A stretch of DNA of 43,660 bases from JBDKJS01 sp039806065 (GTDB lineage: Bacteria; Bacteroidota; Bacteroidia; AKYH767-A; 2013-40CM-41-45), in the NCBI GenBank assembly GCA_039806065.1, contig JBDKJS010000190.1:1-43660 (forward strand), written 5' to 3'. The notes under the pieces were generated by a model. It saw nothing but the letters and a program-made list of their open reading frames with translations. It ran no database searches and was not told the DNA's origin. A program made the translations under genes and the position numbers. Below, one piece after another: positions 7,563 to 16,388 of the stretch (the first letter of the stretch is position 1; the number at the start of each line of letters is the position of its first letter).

Positions 7563-9236
7563 ATGTTTTTTAAAAAAATTCCATCCATTAGTACAGCGGT
7601 ACTGCTGTTATTATGTATGTTCATTGCTGCGGCTTTCAAAGATAATTACTTTGAGCTTAGTAAAAATTTAGAAATATTTACAGCTGTTTACCGAGAACTA
7701 TACACGGGTTATGTAGATCAGCCAGATGCCGATAAACTCATGAAAAAGGGAATTGATGAAATGCTTAGTTCCCTTGATCCATATACCTCTTTTATACCTG
7801 AAGCTGAAACAAAAAATTATAGATCCATTAGCAGCGGAAAATATGGTGGAATAGGTGCAGTAATAAAAATTAAAAATCAAGAGGGGGTTGTGGGTGAAAT
7901 TTTTGAAGGTTTTGCAGCTGATAAGGCGGGGTTGAAGGTGGGAGATATTTTAAAAACCATCAATGGCCAGTCAACCCAAAATTTAAAAACCACTGACATA
8001 TCCAAGTTACTAAAAGGAGAGGCTGGCACAGTGGTGAATTTAGAAGTAAAAAAGCCTGGAACGGATAAATTGATGGCCTTGGAAATTGTTCGTGAAGAAA
8101 TTAAAATAAAAAACATCGACTGGTATGGAATGCTGCCTAACAATGTAGGGTATATAAAATTAGCAGGATTTACGGATGGGGCAGGTCAAGAAATTAAAAA
8201 AGCCACAGAAGATTTATTATTAAATAAAAAGGCAGCGCGCTTGATATTAGATCTAAGAAATAATCCTGGGGGCCTCTTACATGAAGCGGTAAATGTATGT
8301 AATGTATATCTGCCCAAAGGTACATTGATAGTCACCACTAAAGGGCGCACCACAGCCAGTGAGAAAAGCTACCGAACACTCAATGAAGTTACCGCCCAAA
8401 ACATTCCATTAGTAGTATTGGTAAATGGCAACAGCGCCAGCGCCAGCGAAATAGTGAGTGGAGCGTTACAGGACTTGGACAGGGCAGTGGTTATTGGTCA
8501 GAAAACATTTGGAAAGGGATTGGTTCAAAATACACGTACCTTACCTTACAATACATTGTTAAAGCTCACCACTAGTAAGTATTATATTCCAAGTGGCAGG
8601 TGCATCCAAGCACTCAATTATCAATTGAGAAAAACCGATGGCACCGCTACAAGCATAGCCGATAGTCTCAAAAAAACTTTTCTAACTACGAATGGGCGGG
8701 TCGTATACGATGGCGGAGGGATACAACCGGATGTTGCCATAGCACCTACCGAACAAAATGCATTTATAAACATGATTGCCACTGGCGATTTTTTATTTGA
8801 TTTTGCTACTGATTACACTGCCAGTCATAACACTATTGATACCAGTGGATTGGCTGTAGACAATAGTTTGTGGCAAGGATTTGAAAGTGCATTTTTAGGA
8901 ATTTCCACCAAGTATGAGAATGCATCGGAAAAGGCGCTTGCCAGCTTAGAAAGTTCGGTAGCCAAGGAAAATTACCACAGTATGTTACAGTCGCAAATAA
9001 ATTCTATCAAAACTGAACTAAAATCTCTAAAGCAAAAAGACCTCACCCTCAACAAGGCACAAATTATGCCCATGCTGTTAGAAACGCTAGCCGGTAGATA
9101 TTATTATGAAGCTGGGAAGGTTGCTACCAACGTGCGTTACGACCCAATAGTGATGCAGGCTATTACTCTTTTAACCCATCCAGATAGCTGTCAACAAATA
9201 TTAAAAAACCATCAACCTCCTGCTACTAAAAAATAG
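7563..9236 (+). CDS. C-terminal processing peptidase, S41 family, with PDZ domain (CtpA/Prc-like)
   Basis: The protein is 557 aa from the ATG at 7563. This start gives a clean N-terminal hydrophobic signal/anchor after MFFKKIPS; the 7521 ATG adds 14 residues ahead of it. Order: signal anchor, S41 N-terminal helical part (AVYRELYTGYVDQPD; DPYTSFIPE), PDZ domain (about 85-170, KYGGIGAVIKIKN), then the serine-lysine protease core. The core includes LILDLRNNPGGLL, the nucleophile motif SASASE (about residue 290) and GQKTFGKGLVQ with the catalytic Lys (about 312-320). The last 170 residues, past the core, are a helical extension of unclear role. Such proteases act in the periplasm, trimming C-termini or degrading envelope proteins. 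The substrate is unknown. Confidence 0.92.
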   Translation: MFFKKIPSISTAVLLLLCMFIAAAFKDNYFELSKNLEIFTAVYRELYTGYVDQPDADKLMKKGIDEMLSSLDPYTSFIPEAETKNYRSISSGKYGGIGAVIKIKNQEGVVGEIFEGFAADKAGLKVGDILKTINGQSTQNLKTTDISKLLKGEAGTVVNLEVKKPGTDKLMALEIVREEIKIKNIDWYGMLPNNVGYIKLAGFTDGAGQEIKKATEDLLLNKKAARLILDLRNNPGGLLHEAVNVCNVYLPKGTLIVTTKGRTTASEKSYRTLNEVTAQNIPLVVLVNGNSASASEIVSGALQDLDRAVVIGQKTFGKGLVQNTRTLPYNTLLKLTTSKYYIPSGRCIQALNYQLRKTDGTATSIADSLKKTFLTTNGRVVYDGGGIQPDVAIAPTEQNAFINMIATGDFLFDFATDYTASHNTIDTSGLAVDNSLWQGFESAFLGISTKYENASEKALASLESSVAKENYHSMLQSQINSIKTELKSLKQKDLTLNKAQIMPMLLETLAGRYYYEAGKVATNVRYDPIVMQAITLLTHPDSCQQILKNHQPPATKK

Positions 9237-9297
9237 CTCAAGGTTATTGCCAAACAAAAAGGCATTTTGATTATTTTCAAGCCCTCAAAGGGAAAGC

Positions 9298-9723
9298 ATG
9301 GCCACCAAGATAGAACGACTTGAACTCACACTTGATTTTATACTCATAGGCATTAGCACGCAATTGCCAGCATATAAAGTTTGTTTTGAACTCAATCAAA
9401 AGTTGCAGCTCTCATTAACCAAGCAAGTTAAGCCCCATCCATTTTTTATTCCTAAACGCATGCTCAATGCCGATGCCGATCTATACAGTTACTATGATGG
9501 CGCAGGAATAAATTACCGTCTCATTAAAAATAAGGCTGAACAAGGCTTGGTGGTTCCTGAATTAAAACAAATAGATTATTTGCTCTGTGTTCATGATATG
9601 CAAGGCAAAACCACCGCAATTAATATTTATACAAAATTAAAAACATATAAACAATTTTTGGGAGTGTTTAATTGTGATGTAAACACCTTAAAATCAAAAG
9701 ACAATTTATACTTTGATGAGTAA
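9298..9723 (+). CDS. IPExxxVDY family protein
   Basis: The protein is 141 aa. It carries VPELKQIDYLL near residue 97, a conservative version of the motif that names the IPExxxVDY family of Bacteroidota. The function is unknown. I see no signal peptide or membrane segment, so it is probably cytoplasmic. Its last bases overlap the start of pyk by 8 nt. I recall the same pairing with pyk from other Bacteroidota, which suggests coupled translation and perhaps a link to pyruvate kinase. That link is inference from neighbourhood. Confidence 0.85.
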   Translation: MATKIERLELTLDFILIGISTQLPAYKVCFELNQKLQLSLTKQVKPHPFFIPKRMLNADADLYSYYDGAGINYRLIKNKAEQGLVVPELKQIDYLLCVHDMQGKTTAINIYTKLKTYKQFLGVFNCDVNTLKSKDNLYFDE

Positions 9724-11149
9724 TATACCATTTAATAAAACCAAAATAGTAGCCACTATAGGGCCAGCCACCTCAAGTTATGAGATGCTTGAAAAAATAA
9801 TCATGGCAGGAGTAGATGTTTGCAGGCTTAATTTTTCACATGGCGAGTATGCTGTGCATAAGGAAGTGATAGACAATATAAGGCGAGTAAATGCAAAACA
9901 TCAAATACACACCTCTATACTTGTTGACTTGCAAGGACCCAAGTTGCGCATAGGCATGGTGGAACAAAATGAAGCGATATTAAATCCAGGAGATGAAGTT
10001 ACATTTACCAATAAGGAGTGTATAGGAACTGCCAAACAATTGTACATGACTTATCCTCAATTTGCCAAGGACGTAAAAGTAGGAGAGACCATTTTGATTG
10101 ATGATGGCAAACTTCAATTCACGGTTATGTCAACTAATCTAAAAGATACTGTGGTGGCAAAGGCAATCAATGGAGGTGTATTAAGTTCGAAGAAGGGCGT
10201 GAACCTGCCCAACACCAAAATCTCCTTACCTTGTTTAACACCAAAGGATTTAGCCGATCTTCAATTTGCATTGGAGCAACAAGTAGATTGGATAGGGCTT
10301 TCGTTTGTGAGATCAGCGAGTGATATTCTGGAGTTGAAACAAATCATAAACAAGGCCAATAAAAAAACCAGGGTAATTGCCAAGATTGAGAAGCCAGAAG
10401 CGGTAAAAGAAATAGATGCCATTATCTATGCCACCGATGCGGTAATGGTGGCTCGAGGCGATTTAGGAGTAGAAATACCGATGCAAGAAGTACCGCACAT
10501 ACAGAAAGAAGTAGTTTTAAAAAGTATAAAAGCCGGTAAGCCTGTAATTATTGCTACTCAGATGATGGAAAGCATGATCACCAATTATACGCCCACCCGA
10601 GCTGAAGTAAATGATGTGGCTAACAGTGTACTTGATGGTGCCGATGCTGTAATGCTCAGTGGAGAAACGTCAGTGGGTAAATATCCAGTAAAGGTAGTAG
10701 AAGCCATGCGCGACATCATAGCTCGAACAGAGCAACGTGCTTATCGTTACCACTTAGGCAATGATCCAGATAGCGAATCGCCTTCATTTATTCCAGAAGC
10801 CATTTGCTATCAAGCTACTGTTATAGCTGAAAAAGTAAATGCTGATGCAATAGTAGCCATGACCAGTACGGGATTCACAGCACAAAAAACTGCTTGTCAA
10901 CGACCACACTCTCCCATTTTTATTTTTACTGATGAGCAACATCTGCTTACCATACTCAATTTAGTATGGGGGGTAAGAGTTTATTACTACAATAAGTACG
11001 TGAGTACTGATCAAACCATTGCGGATTTACATCAAATGATTATTGACAGGGGCTTCGTAGAAAGGGGCGATATTATTGTAAACATAGCAAGCATTCCCAT
11101 GGAAGAAAGAGGCAAGGCCAATATGATAAAAGTTACTAGAATTAAATAA
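9716..11149 (+). CDS. pyk: Pyruvate kinase
   Basis: The protein is 477 aa from ATG 9716, of typical length; the TTG three bases earlier is an alternative. It converts phosphoenolpyruvate and ADP to pyruvate and ATP at the end of glycolysis. Visible motifs in order: KIVATIGPAT at the N-terminus, NFSHG (about 39), VDLQGPKLRIG (about 74), the active-site block VIAKIEKPEAV (about 222), VARGDLGVEIP (about 245-255) and IATQMMESMI (about 280). The C-terminal allosteric-type domain follows. It starts within the end of the IPExxxVDY gene. The M42 peptidase gene follows 29 nt downstream. Confidence 0.97.
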   Translation: MSNIPFNKTKIVATIGPATSSYEMLEKIIMAGVDVCRLNFSHGEYAVHKEVIDNIRRVNAKHQIHTSILVDLQGPKLRIGMVEQNEAILNPGDEVTFTNKECIGTAKQLYMTYPQFAKDVKVGETILIDDGKLQFTVMSTNLKDTVVAKAINGGVLSSKKGVNLPNTKISLPCLTPKDLADLQFALEQQVDWIGLSFVRSASDILELKQIINKANKKTRVIAKIEKPEAVKEIDAIIYATDAVMVARGDLGVEIPMQEVPHIQKEVVLKSIKAGKPVIIATQMMESMITNYTPTRAEVNDVANSVLDGADAVMLSGETSVGKYPVKVVEAMRDIIARTEQRAYRYHLGNDPDSESPSFIPEAICYQATVIAEKVNADAIVAMTSTGFTAQKTACQRPHSPIFIFTDEQHLLTILNLVWGVRVYYYNKYVSTDQTIADLHQMIIDRGFVERGDIIVNIASIPMEERGKANMIKVTRIK

Positions 11150-11178
11150 ATATATAAACAATACAATACCCCTACAAT

Positions 11179-12216
11179 ATGAACATAGCCCTTTTAAAAG
11201 AGATTTGTGAAACACCTGGTACCAGTGGCTTTGAACAGCCCATTCGTAACGTTGTGCTGCGTGAATTAAAAGCCATGAACATAAATCATTATATTGATGC
11301 AATGGGCAATGTAATCGCCCTAAAGCCAGGCAAGGAGGATAAGCGAGTAATGATAGCGGCACATATGGATGAAATAGGATTTATAGTAACCCATATTGAT
11401 GAAAATGGATTTTTACGTTTCCACACCTTAGGTGGGTTTGATCCTAAAACACTAACTGCACAGCGGGTAATCGTACATGGTAAAAAAGATTTGATAGGAG
11501 TAATGGGCTCTAAACCCATCCACCTAATGACAGCCGAAGAACGAACCAAACCTGTCCATATCCAAGATTACTTTATAGACCTTGGCATGTCGCGCAAAGA
11601 GGTGGAAAAAGTGGTGAGTGTGGGCACCCCTGTTACACGACAGCGAGAATTAATAGAAATGGGTGATTGTGTTAATTGTAAAAGTATAGATAACCGAGTT
11701 TCGGTATTCATTTTATTAGAAACCCTTCGAAGGCTTAAAAAAACCAGTTACCACATCTATGGCGTTTTTACTGTACAAGAGGAAGTAGGGTTAAGAGGAG
11801 CCCAAGTAGCTGCACATCACATAGAGCCACATTTTGGGTTTGGTTTAGATACCACCATAGCCTATGATGTACCAGGATCGGCTGCACATGAACAAGTGAC
11901 TAAATTAGGTCACGGCACTGCTATTAAAATAATGGATAGCAGCACCATTTGTGATTACCGAATGGTTAGCTACATGAAAAAAACAGCGGATAAATACAAA
12001 GTAAAATGGCAGGCAGAAATTTTACAAGCTGGCGGAACTGATACTGCAGGTGTGCAACGCATGGGTAAAACCGGTGCCATAGCCGGTGCTGTAAGCATTC
12101 CTACACGCCATATTCACCAAGCAATTGAAATGGCAAACAAGGAGGATATAAAAAACAGTATTTCGCTATTACAGCATTGCCTTGAAGACCTACACCTGCA
12201 CAATTGGAGTTTTTAG
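11179..12216 (+). CDS. M42 family zinc metallopeptidase (glutamyl aminopeptidase/endoglucanase-type)
   Basis: The protein is 345 aa, the family's usual length. M42 enzymes are cytoplasmic dinuclear metal aminopeptidases that often form tetrahedral dodecamers. The metal ligands and catalytic residues are all visible: AAHMDEIGFIV (first His/Asp), KSIDNRVSVF (bridging Asp), VQEEVGLRGAQ (catalytic Glu and metal Glu), LDTTIAYDVPG (metal Asp), GGTDTAGVQ, and PTRHIHQAIEM (last His). An internal domain splits the catalytic fold as expected. It is downstream of pyk with a short gap. Older annotations of such proteins as endoglucanase M should not be read as evidence of glycosidase activity. Confidence 0.93.
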   Translation: MNIALLKEICETPGTSGFEQPIRNVVLRELKAMNINHYIDAMGNVIALKPGKEDKRVMIAAHMDEIGFIVTHIDENGFLRFHTLGGFDPKTLTAQRVIVHGKKDLIGVMGSKPIHLMTAEERTKPVHIQDYFIDLGMSRKEVEKVVSVGTPVTRQRELIEMGDCVNCKSIDNRVSVFILLETLRRLKKTSYHIYGVFTVQEEVGLRGAQVAAHHIEPHFGFGLDTTIAYDVPGSAAHEQVTKLGHGTAIKIMDSSTICDYRMVSYMKKTADKYKVKWQAEILQAGGTDTAGVQRMGKTGAIAGAVSIPTRHIHQAIEMANKEDIKNSISLLQHCLEDLHLHNWSF

Positions 12217-12366
12217 AATCATCATCATTTTTTTTGCACACCAAAAATTTACATTCTTATCTAAATAACTATTGATGCCAGGGGCCACTCTAAAGCGGAT
12301 TGTTAGCAGTTTGCCAACCCCATATTAGTGATGCTCACCCTCAATTATTCCCCAACCACAAAAATA

Positions 12367-12378
12367 TGCCCTAGGGCA
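12367..12378. promoter_or_regulatory. 12-bp perfect palindrome upstream of the PAS-LuxR regulator gene
   Basis: TGCCCTAGGGCA is a perfect 12-bp palindrome 67 bp before the regulator's ATG, in a 229-bp gene-free gap. Shortly after it, an AATTTTAA octamer occurs twice in a row (within 12380-12405). It could be an operator. That is inference from symmetry and position only. Confidence 0.3.
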
Positions 12379-12445
12379 GTGCTAATTTTAACACAATTTT
12401 AAGGGAATATTCGTTTTCTCTTCTTAATTTGCTCCTTTATATATC

Positions 12446-13564
12446 ATGCAGGAGTTGCTTCGAAAACATATTGATCCCCTAGTACAGATTTATAATACCA
12501 TGCAAGATGGAATTATTTTTTCTGACCCGCATGATGATATCTTTTTTATTAATCCTGCAGGGGCCAAATACCTTGGCTACCATACATCAGATCTGATAGG
12601 TAAAAAATTAGAAAATATCATACCAGATTTTGAATCAAGCAAAAAGGAAATTTTAAAATCGTTAATAGTAGATAAAGCATTTTTTACAAAAGGAAAATTC
12701 ATGGCCCATGGCAATAGTATTGTAAATACAAGTACTATTATCACTAAGGTGAACAATGCAAGTGCTGATGATCTGGGGTTGATGACCATCTTCAAAGATC
12801 CAAAATTAGAAATAGACCCGCCCAATTTATTAGACCATGTAGTGTTCAAAGCATTAAACGCACGCACTGAAGAAATATGGTATATAACTGATGTGAAGCA
12901 CGGAAAGATCGTATTTATTAGCGATTCCATTGAAACCATCTTAGGTTGGAATAAGCAGGAGTACTTATTAGGTGGATGGGGTTATGGACTTTCGCGCATT
13001 CATGCTGATGATCATCAAGTAATACACAGGGTAAACATAGAATGTTTGGCATTGCGCAATCAAGTAAAATACATTTATGATCAAGTGCCAGTTACCTTTG
13101 ATTACCGAGCCCGACATGCTGATGGGCACTATTTATGGCTGCACAATGAATGCACCGTATTTGAACGAGATGATCAAGAGGAGGTGAAAAGTTTTATAGG
13201 TACCATGCGCGACATAACCTTACAAAAAACAGCATCGCTAAATGCACTCACCAAAGAGCAATTACGAAATGAAGTAATAGAATTATTACATGGCGAACCA
13301 TACTTAAATTTGGCCTTTCTTAAAAATTTTATCGATAAAAATGAACCAATCGCTTTTAAACCTGAGCAAACAGTAAAGCTTACTGAACGCGAATTAGAAG
13401 TGGTGAAACTAATCGTTGCAGGTGAAACTGCTCGGCAAATTGGAGTCAGACTTTTTATCAGCGAGCACACGGTAAATCAACACCGAAAAGTTATTATGAA
13501 AAAACTAAATGCCCGCAACCTAGCCGATATGGTGCGCATAGCACTGGCTATGAACCTTGGGTAG
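12446..13564 (+). CDS. PAS-PAS sensor protein with C-terminal LuxR-type DNA-binding domain
   Basis: The protein is 372 aa. Residues about 10-115 form a first PAS domain (MQDGIIFSDPHDDIFFINPA). Residues about 140-275 form a second, PAS_3-like domain ending in the typical GTMRDITLQK. Residues about 305-370 are a LuxR/GerE helix-turn-helix (KLTERELEVVKLIVAGETAR; SEHTVNQHRKVIMKKL). No receiver, kinase or membrane segment is present. It therefore looks like a one-component cytoplasmic regulator that senses a ligand or redox signal through PAS and binds DNA directly. The signal and targets are unknown. The palindrome at 12367-12378 could be an autoregulatory site. The stop lies 18 nt before uvrC, inside the region expected to hold the uvrC promoter. 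Confidence 0.87.
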   Translation: MQELLRKHIDPLVQIYNTMQDGIIFSDPHDDIFFINPAGAKYLGYHTSDLIGKKLENIIPDFESSKKEILKSLIVDKAFFTKGKFMAHGNSIVNTSTIITKVNNASADDLGLMTIFKDPKLEIDPPNLLDHVVFKALNARTEEIWYITDVKHGKIVFISDSIETILGWNKQEYLLGGWGYGLSRIHADDHQVIHRVNIECLALRNQVKYIYDQVPVTFDYRARHADGHYLWLHNECTVFERDDQEEVKSFIGTMRDITLQKTASLNALTKEQLRNEVIELLHGEPYLNLAFLKNFIDKNEPIAFKPEQTVKLTERELEVVKLIVAGETARQIGVRLFISEHTVNQHRKVIMKKLNARNLADMVRIALAMNLG

Positions 13565-13570
13565 TTTTTT

Positions 13571-13578
13571 TATCTTTG
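13571..13578 (+). promoter_or_regulatory. Bacteroidota -7 promoter element for uvrC
   Basis: It reads TATCTTTG, a full match to TAnnTTTG, ending 4 nt before the first ATG of uvrC. Transcription would start at or inside the start codon region, so the mRNA is probably leaderless. Confidence 0.55.
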
Positions 13579-13582
13579 TTGT

Positions 13583-15400
13583 ATGATGACCTCCGTGGAG
13601 CTGCGCGATTATCTTTTACGTATCATCCAAACGCTACCTGACAGTCCGGGCGTGTATCAGTATTTTGATAAAGATCAAAAACTAATTTATGTAGGCAAGG
13701 CTAAAAGTTTAAAAAAACGAGTAGGAAGTTATTTTCACACCTCCAAACATGAGTATGGCAAAACACGATTGCTGGTAAAAAACATTGCCGATATTAAGAC
13801 CATAAAAGTGGCAACCGAAATGGATGCACTCTTATTAGAAAACAACTTAATAAAAAAACATCAACCAAAATATAATATTAATCTTAAAGATGATAAAACC
13901 TACCCTTGGATCATCATAAAGAAAGAATCTTTTCCAAGAGTGTTTTATACTCGCAAGCTCATTAAAGATGGTAGTGAGTATTATGGCCCCTACACATCGG
14001 TGAAAATGATACAAACGCTTATCGATTTGTTTAAGGATCAGTTTAAACTTCGTACATGCCAATTACCGCTTTCTGAAGCCAACATAGCAGCCCAAAAGTT
14101 TAAAGTATGCTTAGAATATCACATTGGCAACTGTAAGGCGCCCTGCATAGGATTGGTTCAGGCCCCTGTCTATGACGGTCATATTGATTACATAAGGCAA
14201 ATTTTAAAGGGCAACATTCATCTAGTAATCAATCACCTAAAGCAGCAAATGAAAACTTATGCCGATGGTTATCAATTTGAAGAGGCACAGCGGTTGAAAG
14301 AGCAGTTGGACGCAATGGAAAGTTTTCATAAAAAAAGTGTGGTAGTAAATCCTGCTATTCATAATGTGGATGTTTTTAGCATCATCACAGATGAAGAAGC
14401 AGCGTATGTTAATTTTTTGAAGGTAATGAATGGAGCCATCATCCAAGCACACACAGTAGAAATTAAAAAAAAATTAGATGAAACCGAAGACGAAATACTT
14501 CAATTGGCCATAGCAGACATCAGGGAAAAGTTCCACAGCGACTCAAAGGAATTAATTTTACCGTTTGAGCCTGAGCTAGATTTATTAAATGTAAATGTTA
14601 CCGTACCCAAAATTGGCGATAAGAAGCATTTGTTAGACCTATCCATTCGGAATTTACAATATTATATAAAAGAAAAAAAATTACAGCTCGACAAGGTAAA
14701 TCCTGAAAATAAAATCAACAGATTGTTAGCGCTCATGCAGCGCGACTTACGATTAACCACACTACCAAGGCATATTGAGTGTTTTGACAATTCCAATCTA
14801 CAGGGTGATTATGCCGTTGCAGCAATGAGTGTATTTAAAAATGCTAAACCTAGTAAACGCGACTATCGCCACTATAACATTAAAACCGTAACCGGCCCTG
14901 ATGATTTCGCTTCAATGGAAGAAGTGATCTACAGGCGCTATAAGCGTGTGTTGGAAGAGGCCCTTCCCTTGCCCCAACTCATTGTAATAGATGGGGGCAA
15001 AGGACAATTGAGTTCTGCTTTGAACAGTTTGCAAAAATTAGATCTTTTAGGGAAAGTGGCCATTATAGGCATTGCAAAGAAATTGGAAGAAATTTACTAC
15101 CCAGGCGATAGTGTACCCATGTATCTTGATAAGAAATCAGAAACATTAAGAGTAATACAGCACCTGCGTGATGAAGTGCACCGCTTCGGTATAACCCATC
15201 ACAGAAAAAAGAGAAGTAAAGAAATTATTAAAACAGAGTTAGATCAAATAGTTGGTATCGGTAGTAAAACAGCCGAAGCCTTATTAACACATTTCAAATC
15301 GGTAAAAAATATTGAACAGGTTACCATAGATCAATTAGCAGCTGTAGTTGGTCAAGCGAAAGCGATTTTAGTGCATCGTCATTTTAATCCTGAACCTTGA
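13583..15400 (+). CDS. uvrC: Excinuclease ABC subunit C
   Basis: The protein is 605 aa, of typical length. It makes the two incisions around DNA lesions in nucleotide excision repair after UvrA and UvrB recognition. Order: GIY-YIG nuclease domain (SPGVYQYFDKDQKLIYVGKA, about 18-37), four cysteines likely to bind an iron-sulfur cluster (in RTCQL, KVCLE, GNCKAPC, about 155-190), UVR motif (FEEAQRLKEQLDAME, about 230), the RNase H-like 5' nuclease (HIECFDNSNLQG, about 396; IVIDGGKGQLSSA, about 468) and C-terminal helix-hairpin-helix motifs (IVGIGSKTAEALLTHF). Two consecutive ATGs (13583 and 13586) are possible starts. It converges on the coiled-coil gene 16 nt downstream. Confidence 0.97.
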   Translation: MMTSVELRDYLLRIIQTLPDSPGVYQYFDKDQKLIYVGKAKSLKKRVGSYFHTSKHEYGKTRLLVKNIADIKTIKVATEMDALLLENNLIKKHQPKYNINLKDDKTYPWIIIKKESFPRVFYTRKLIKDGSEYYGPYTSVKMIQTLIDLFKDQFKLRTCQLPLSEANIAAQKFKVCLEYHIGNCKAPCIGLVQAPVYDGHIDYIRQILKGNIHLVINHLKQQMKTYADGYQFEEAQRLKEQLDAMESFHKKSVVVNPAIHNVDVFSIITDEEAAYVNFLKVMNGAIIQAHTVEIKKKLDETEDEILQLAIADIREKFHSDSKELILPFEPELDLLNVNVTVPKIGDKKHLLDLSIRNLQYYIKEKKLQLDKVNPENKINRLLALMQRDLRLTTLPRHIECFDNSNLQGDYAVAAMSVFKNAKPSKRDYRHYNIKTVTGPDDFASMEEVIYRRYKRVLEEALPLPQLIVIDGGKGQLSSALNSLQKLDLLGKVAIIGIAKKLEEIYYPGDSVPMYLDKKSETLRVIQHLRDEVHRFGITHHRKKRSKEIIKTELDQIVGIGSKTAEALLTHFKSVKNIEQVTIDQLAAVVGQAKAILVHRHFNPEP

Positions 15401-15416
15401 AATAATGCTACCGGTG

Positions 15417-16340
15417 TTATTTTAGTTCAATAGTGCTGCTGCCAATGAGACTACTAGCGTGATACAGTTCCACTTTATATTTACCAGGTGTAAAGTTAGA
15501 ACCCTTAGCCCAAACGGCATCTACTTCAGTATCAGTTCCGGCATACTCTACATTTTGTTTCATGGTGTACACCAGTTGCTGACCATTTACATTAATAGCT
15601 TCCTGATTTGAACTCATCACGCCTCCATCAGGGCCTAGTACTCTTACAAAAATTTCTTGCGTACCCCTGCGGGTAATGCTGTTTCTGAGCAATGTAAATT
15701 TGGTATGAATTTGTTGTACTTGTTTGGCTTTAAGCGTAGGAATATTTTTACCAGATGATTTTATGCGCACTGCTTCTGTAATGATTCTTTCGGCCAGCAA
15801 AACACTACCAGCATTTACTTGGTTGCTCAAGTTCTGATTTTCTTTTGATAGACTTTCAGTTCTGTTCTTCTCAGTATTGAGGTTAGAAGTAAGCTGTTCC
15901 TTATCCGCTACTAATGATTTATTAACGGTGTTCAATGAATCAATTTGAGCTAGGTAAACAGCATTCATTTCTCGTAGCTTAGCCAATTCCGCTTTGGCTT
16001 TTGCAATTTGAGCAGGCCCACCCGCTGCAATAAGTTTTTGTATTTCGGCAACTTTCGAAGCTATCTCTTCATCTTTTGAGGTGAGCTGGTTGTGCAAATC
16101 TAAATTTTCTGATTTCATCTTCTCATGTTCCATGCGCACTTTGTCCAAATCCCTTTGTAAATTTTCTTTTTCTTGAGTGGTGGTAATGAGTTGTTGATTG
16201 GTTTGATCGAGCCTATTTTTTTTGTCAAAAAATTGCCATAGCAACAATCCGTTGGTACCTAATAGAATGGCAATAACAACTATTACAATGCTTTTTTTTG
16301 GTCCGTGCTCTTGCACATCAGTATCAGCAATTTTATTCAT
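15417..16340 (-). CDS. Membrane-anchored coiled-coil protein with C-terminal beta-sandwich-like domain, function unknown
   Basis: The protein is 307 aa. A short polar N-terminus is followed by one hydrophobic segment (about 16-37, KSIVIVVIAILLGTNGLLLW) that should anchor it in the inner membrane. Residues about 40-185 are rich in Gln/Glu/Lys/Leu with heptad character, a long coiled coil. The last 120 residues are beta-rich (IFVRVLGPDGGVM; KYKVELYHASSLIGSSTIEL), suggesting an Ig-like or similar sandwich. With no signal cleavage site the coiled coil and C-domain would face the periplasm. It follows the DUF1844 gene by 48 nt on the same strand and is probably co-transcribed. I recognise no named family. 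SMC-like labels sometimes given to such proteins reflect only the coiled coil. Confidence 0.8.
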   Translation of the reverse strand: MNKIADTDVQEHGPKKSIVIVVIAILLGTNGLLLWQFFDKKNRLDQTNQQLITTTQEKENLQRDLDKVRMEHEKMKSENLDLHNQLTSKDEEIASKVAEIQKLIAAGGPAQIAKAKAELAKLREMNAVYLAQIDSLNTVNKSLVADKEQLTSNLNTEKNRTESLSKENQNLSNQVNAGSVLLAERIITEAVRIKSSGKNIPTLKAKQVQQIHTKFTLLRNSITRRGTQEIFVRVLGPDGGVMSSNQEAINVNGQQLVYTMKQNVEYAGTDTEVDAVWAKGSNFTPGKYKVELYHASSLIGSSTIELK

Positions 16341-16388
16341 GGGATTTAATGGTTGGTGGTGTGGTTAGTTAAGGTGAGATAAAAAAAA

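Noticed and set aside
9248..9264. TGCC/GGCA inverted repeat after the S41 protease gene
   Set aside because: A four-pair stem is too weak to call a terminator.
15401..15421. Possible bidirectional hairpin between uvrC and the coiled-coil gene
   Set aside because: The stem is short, contains several G-T pairs, covers the stop codon of the minus-strand gene and has no clean T-tract.
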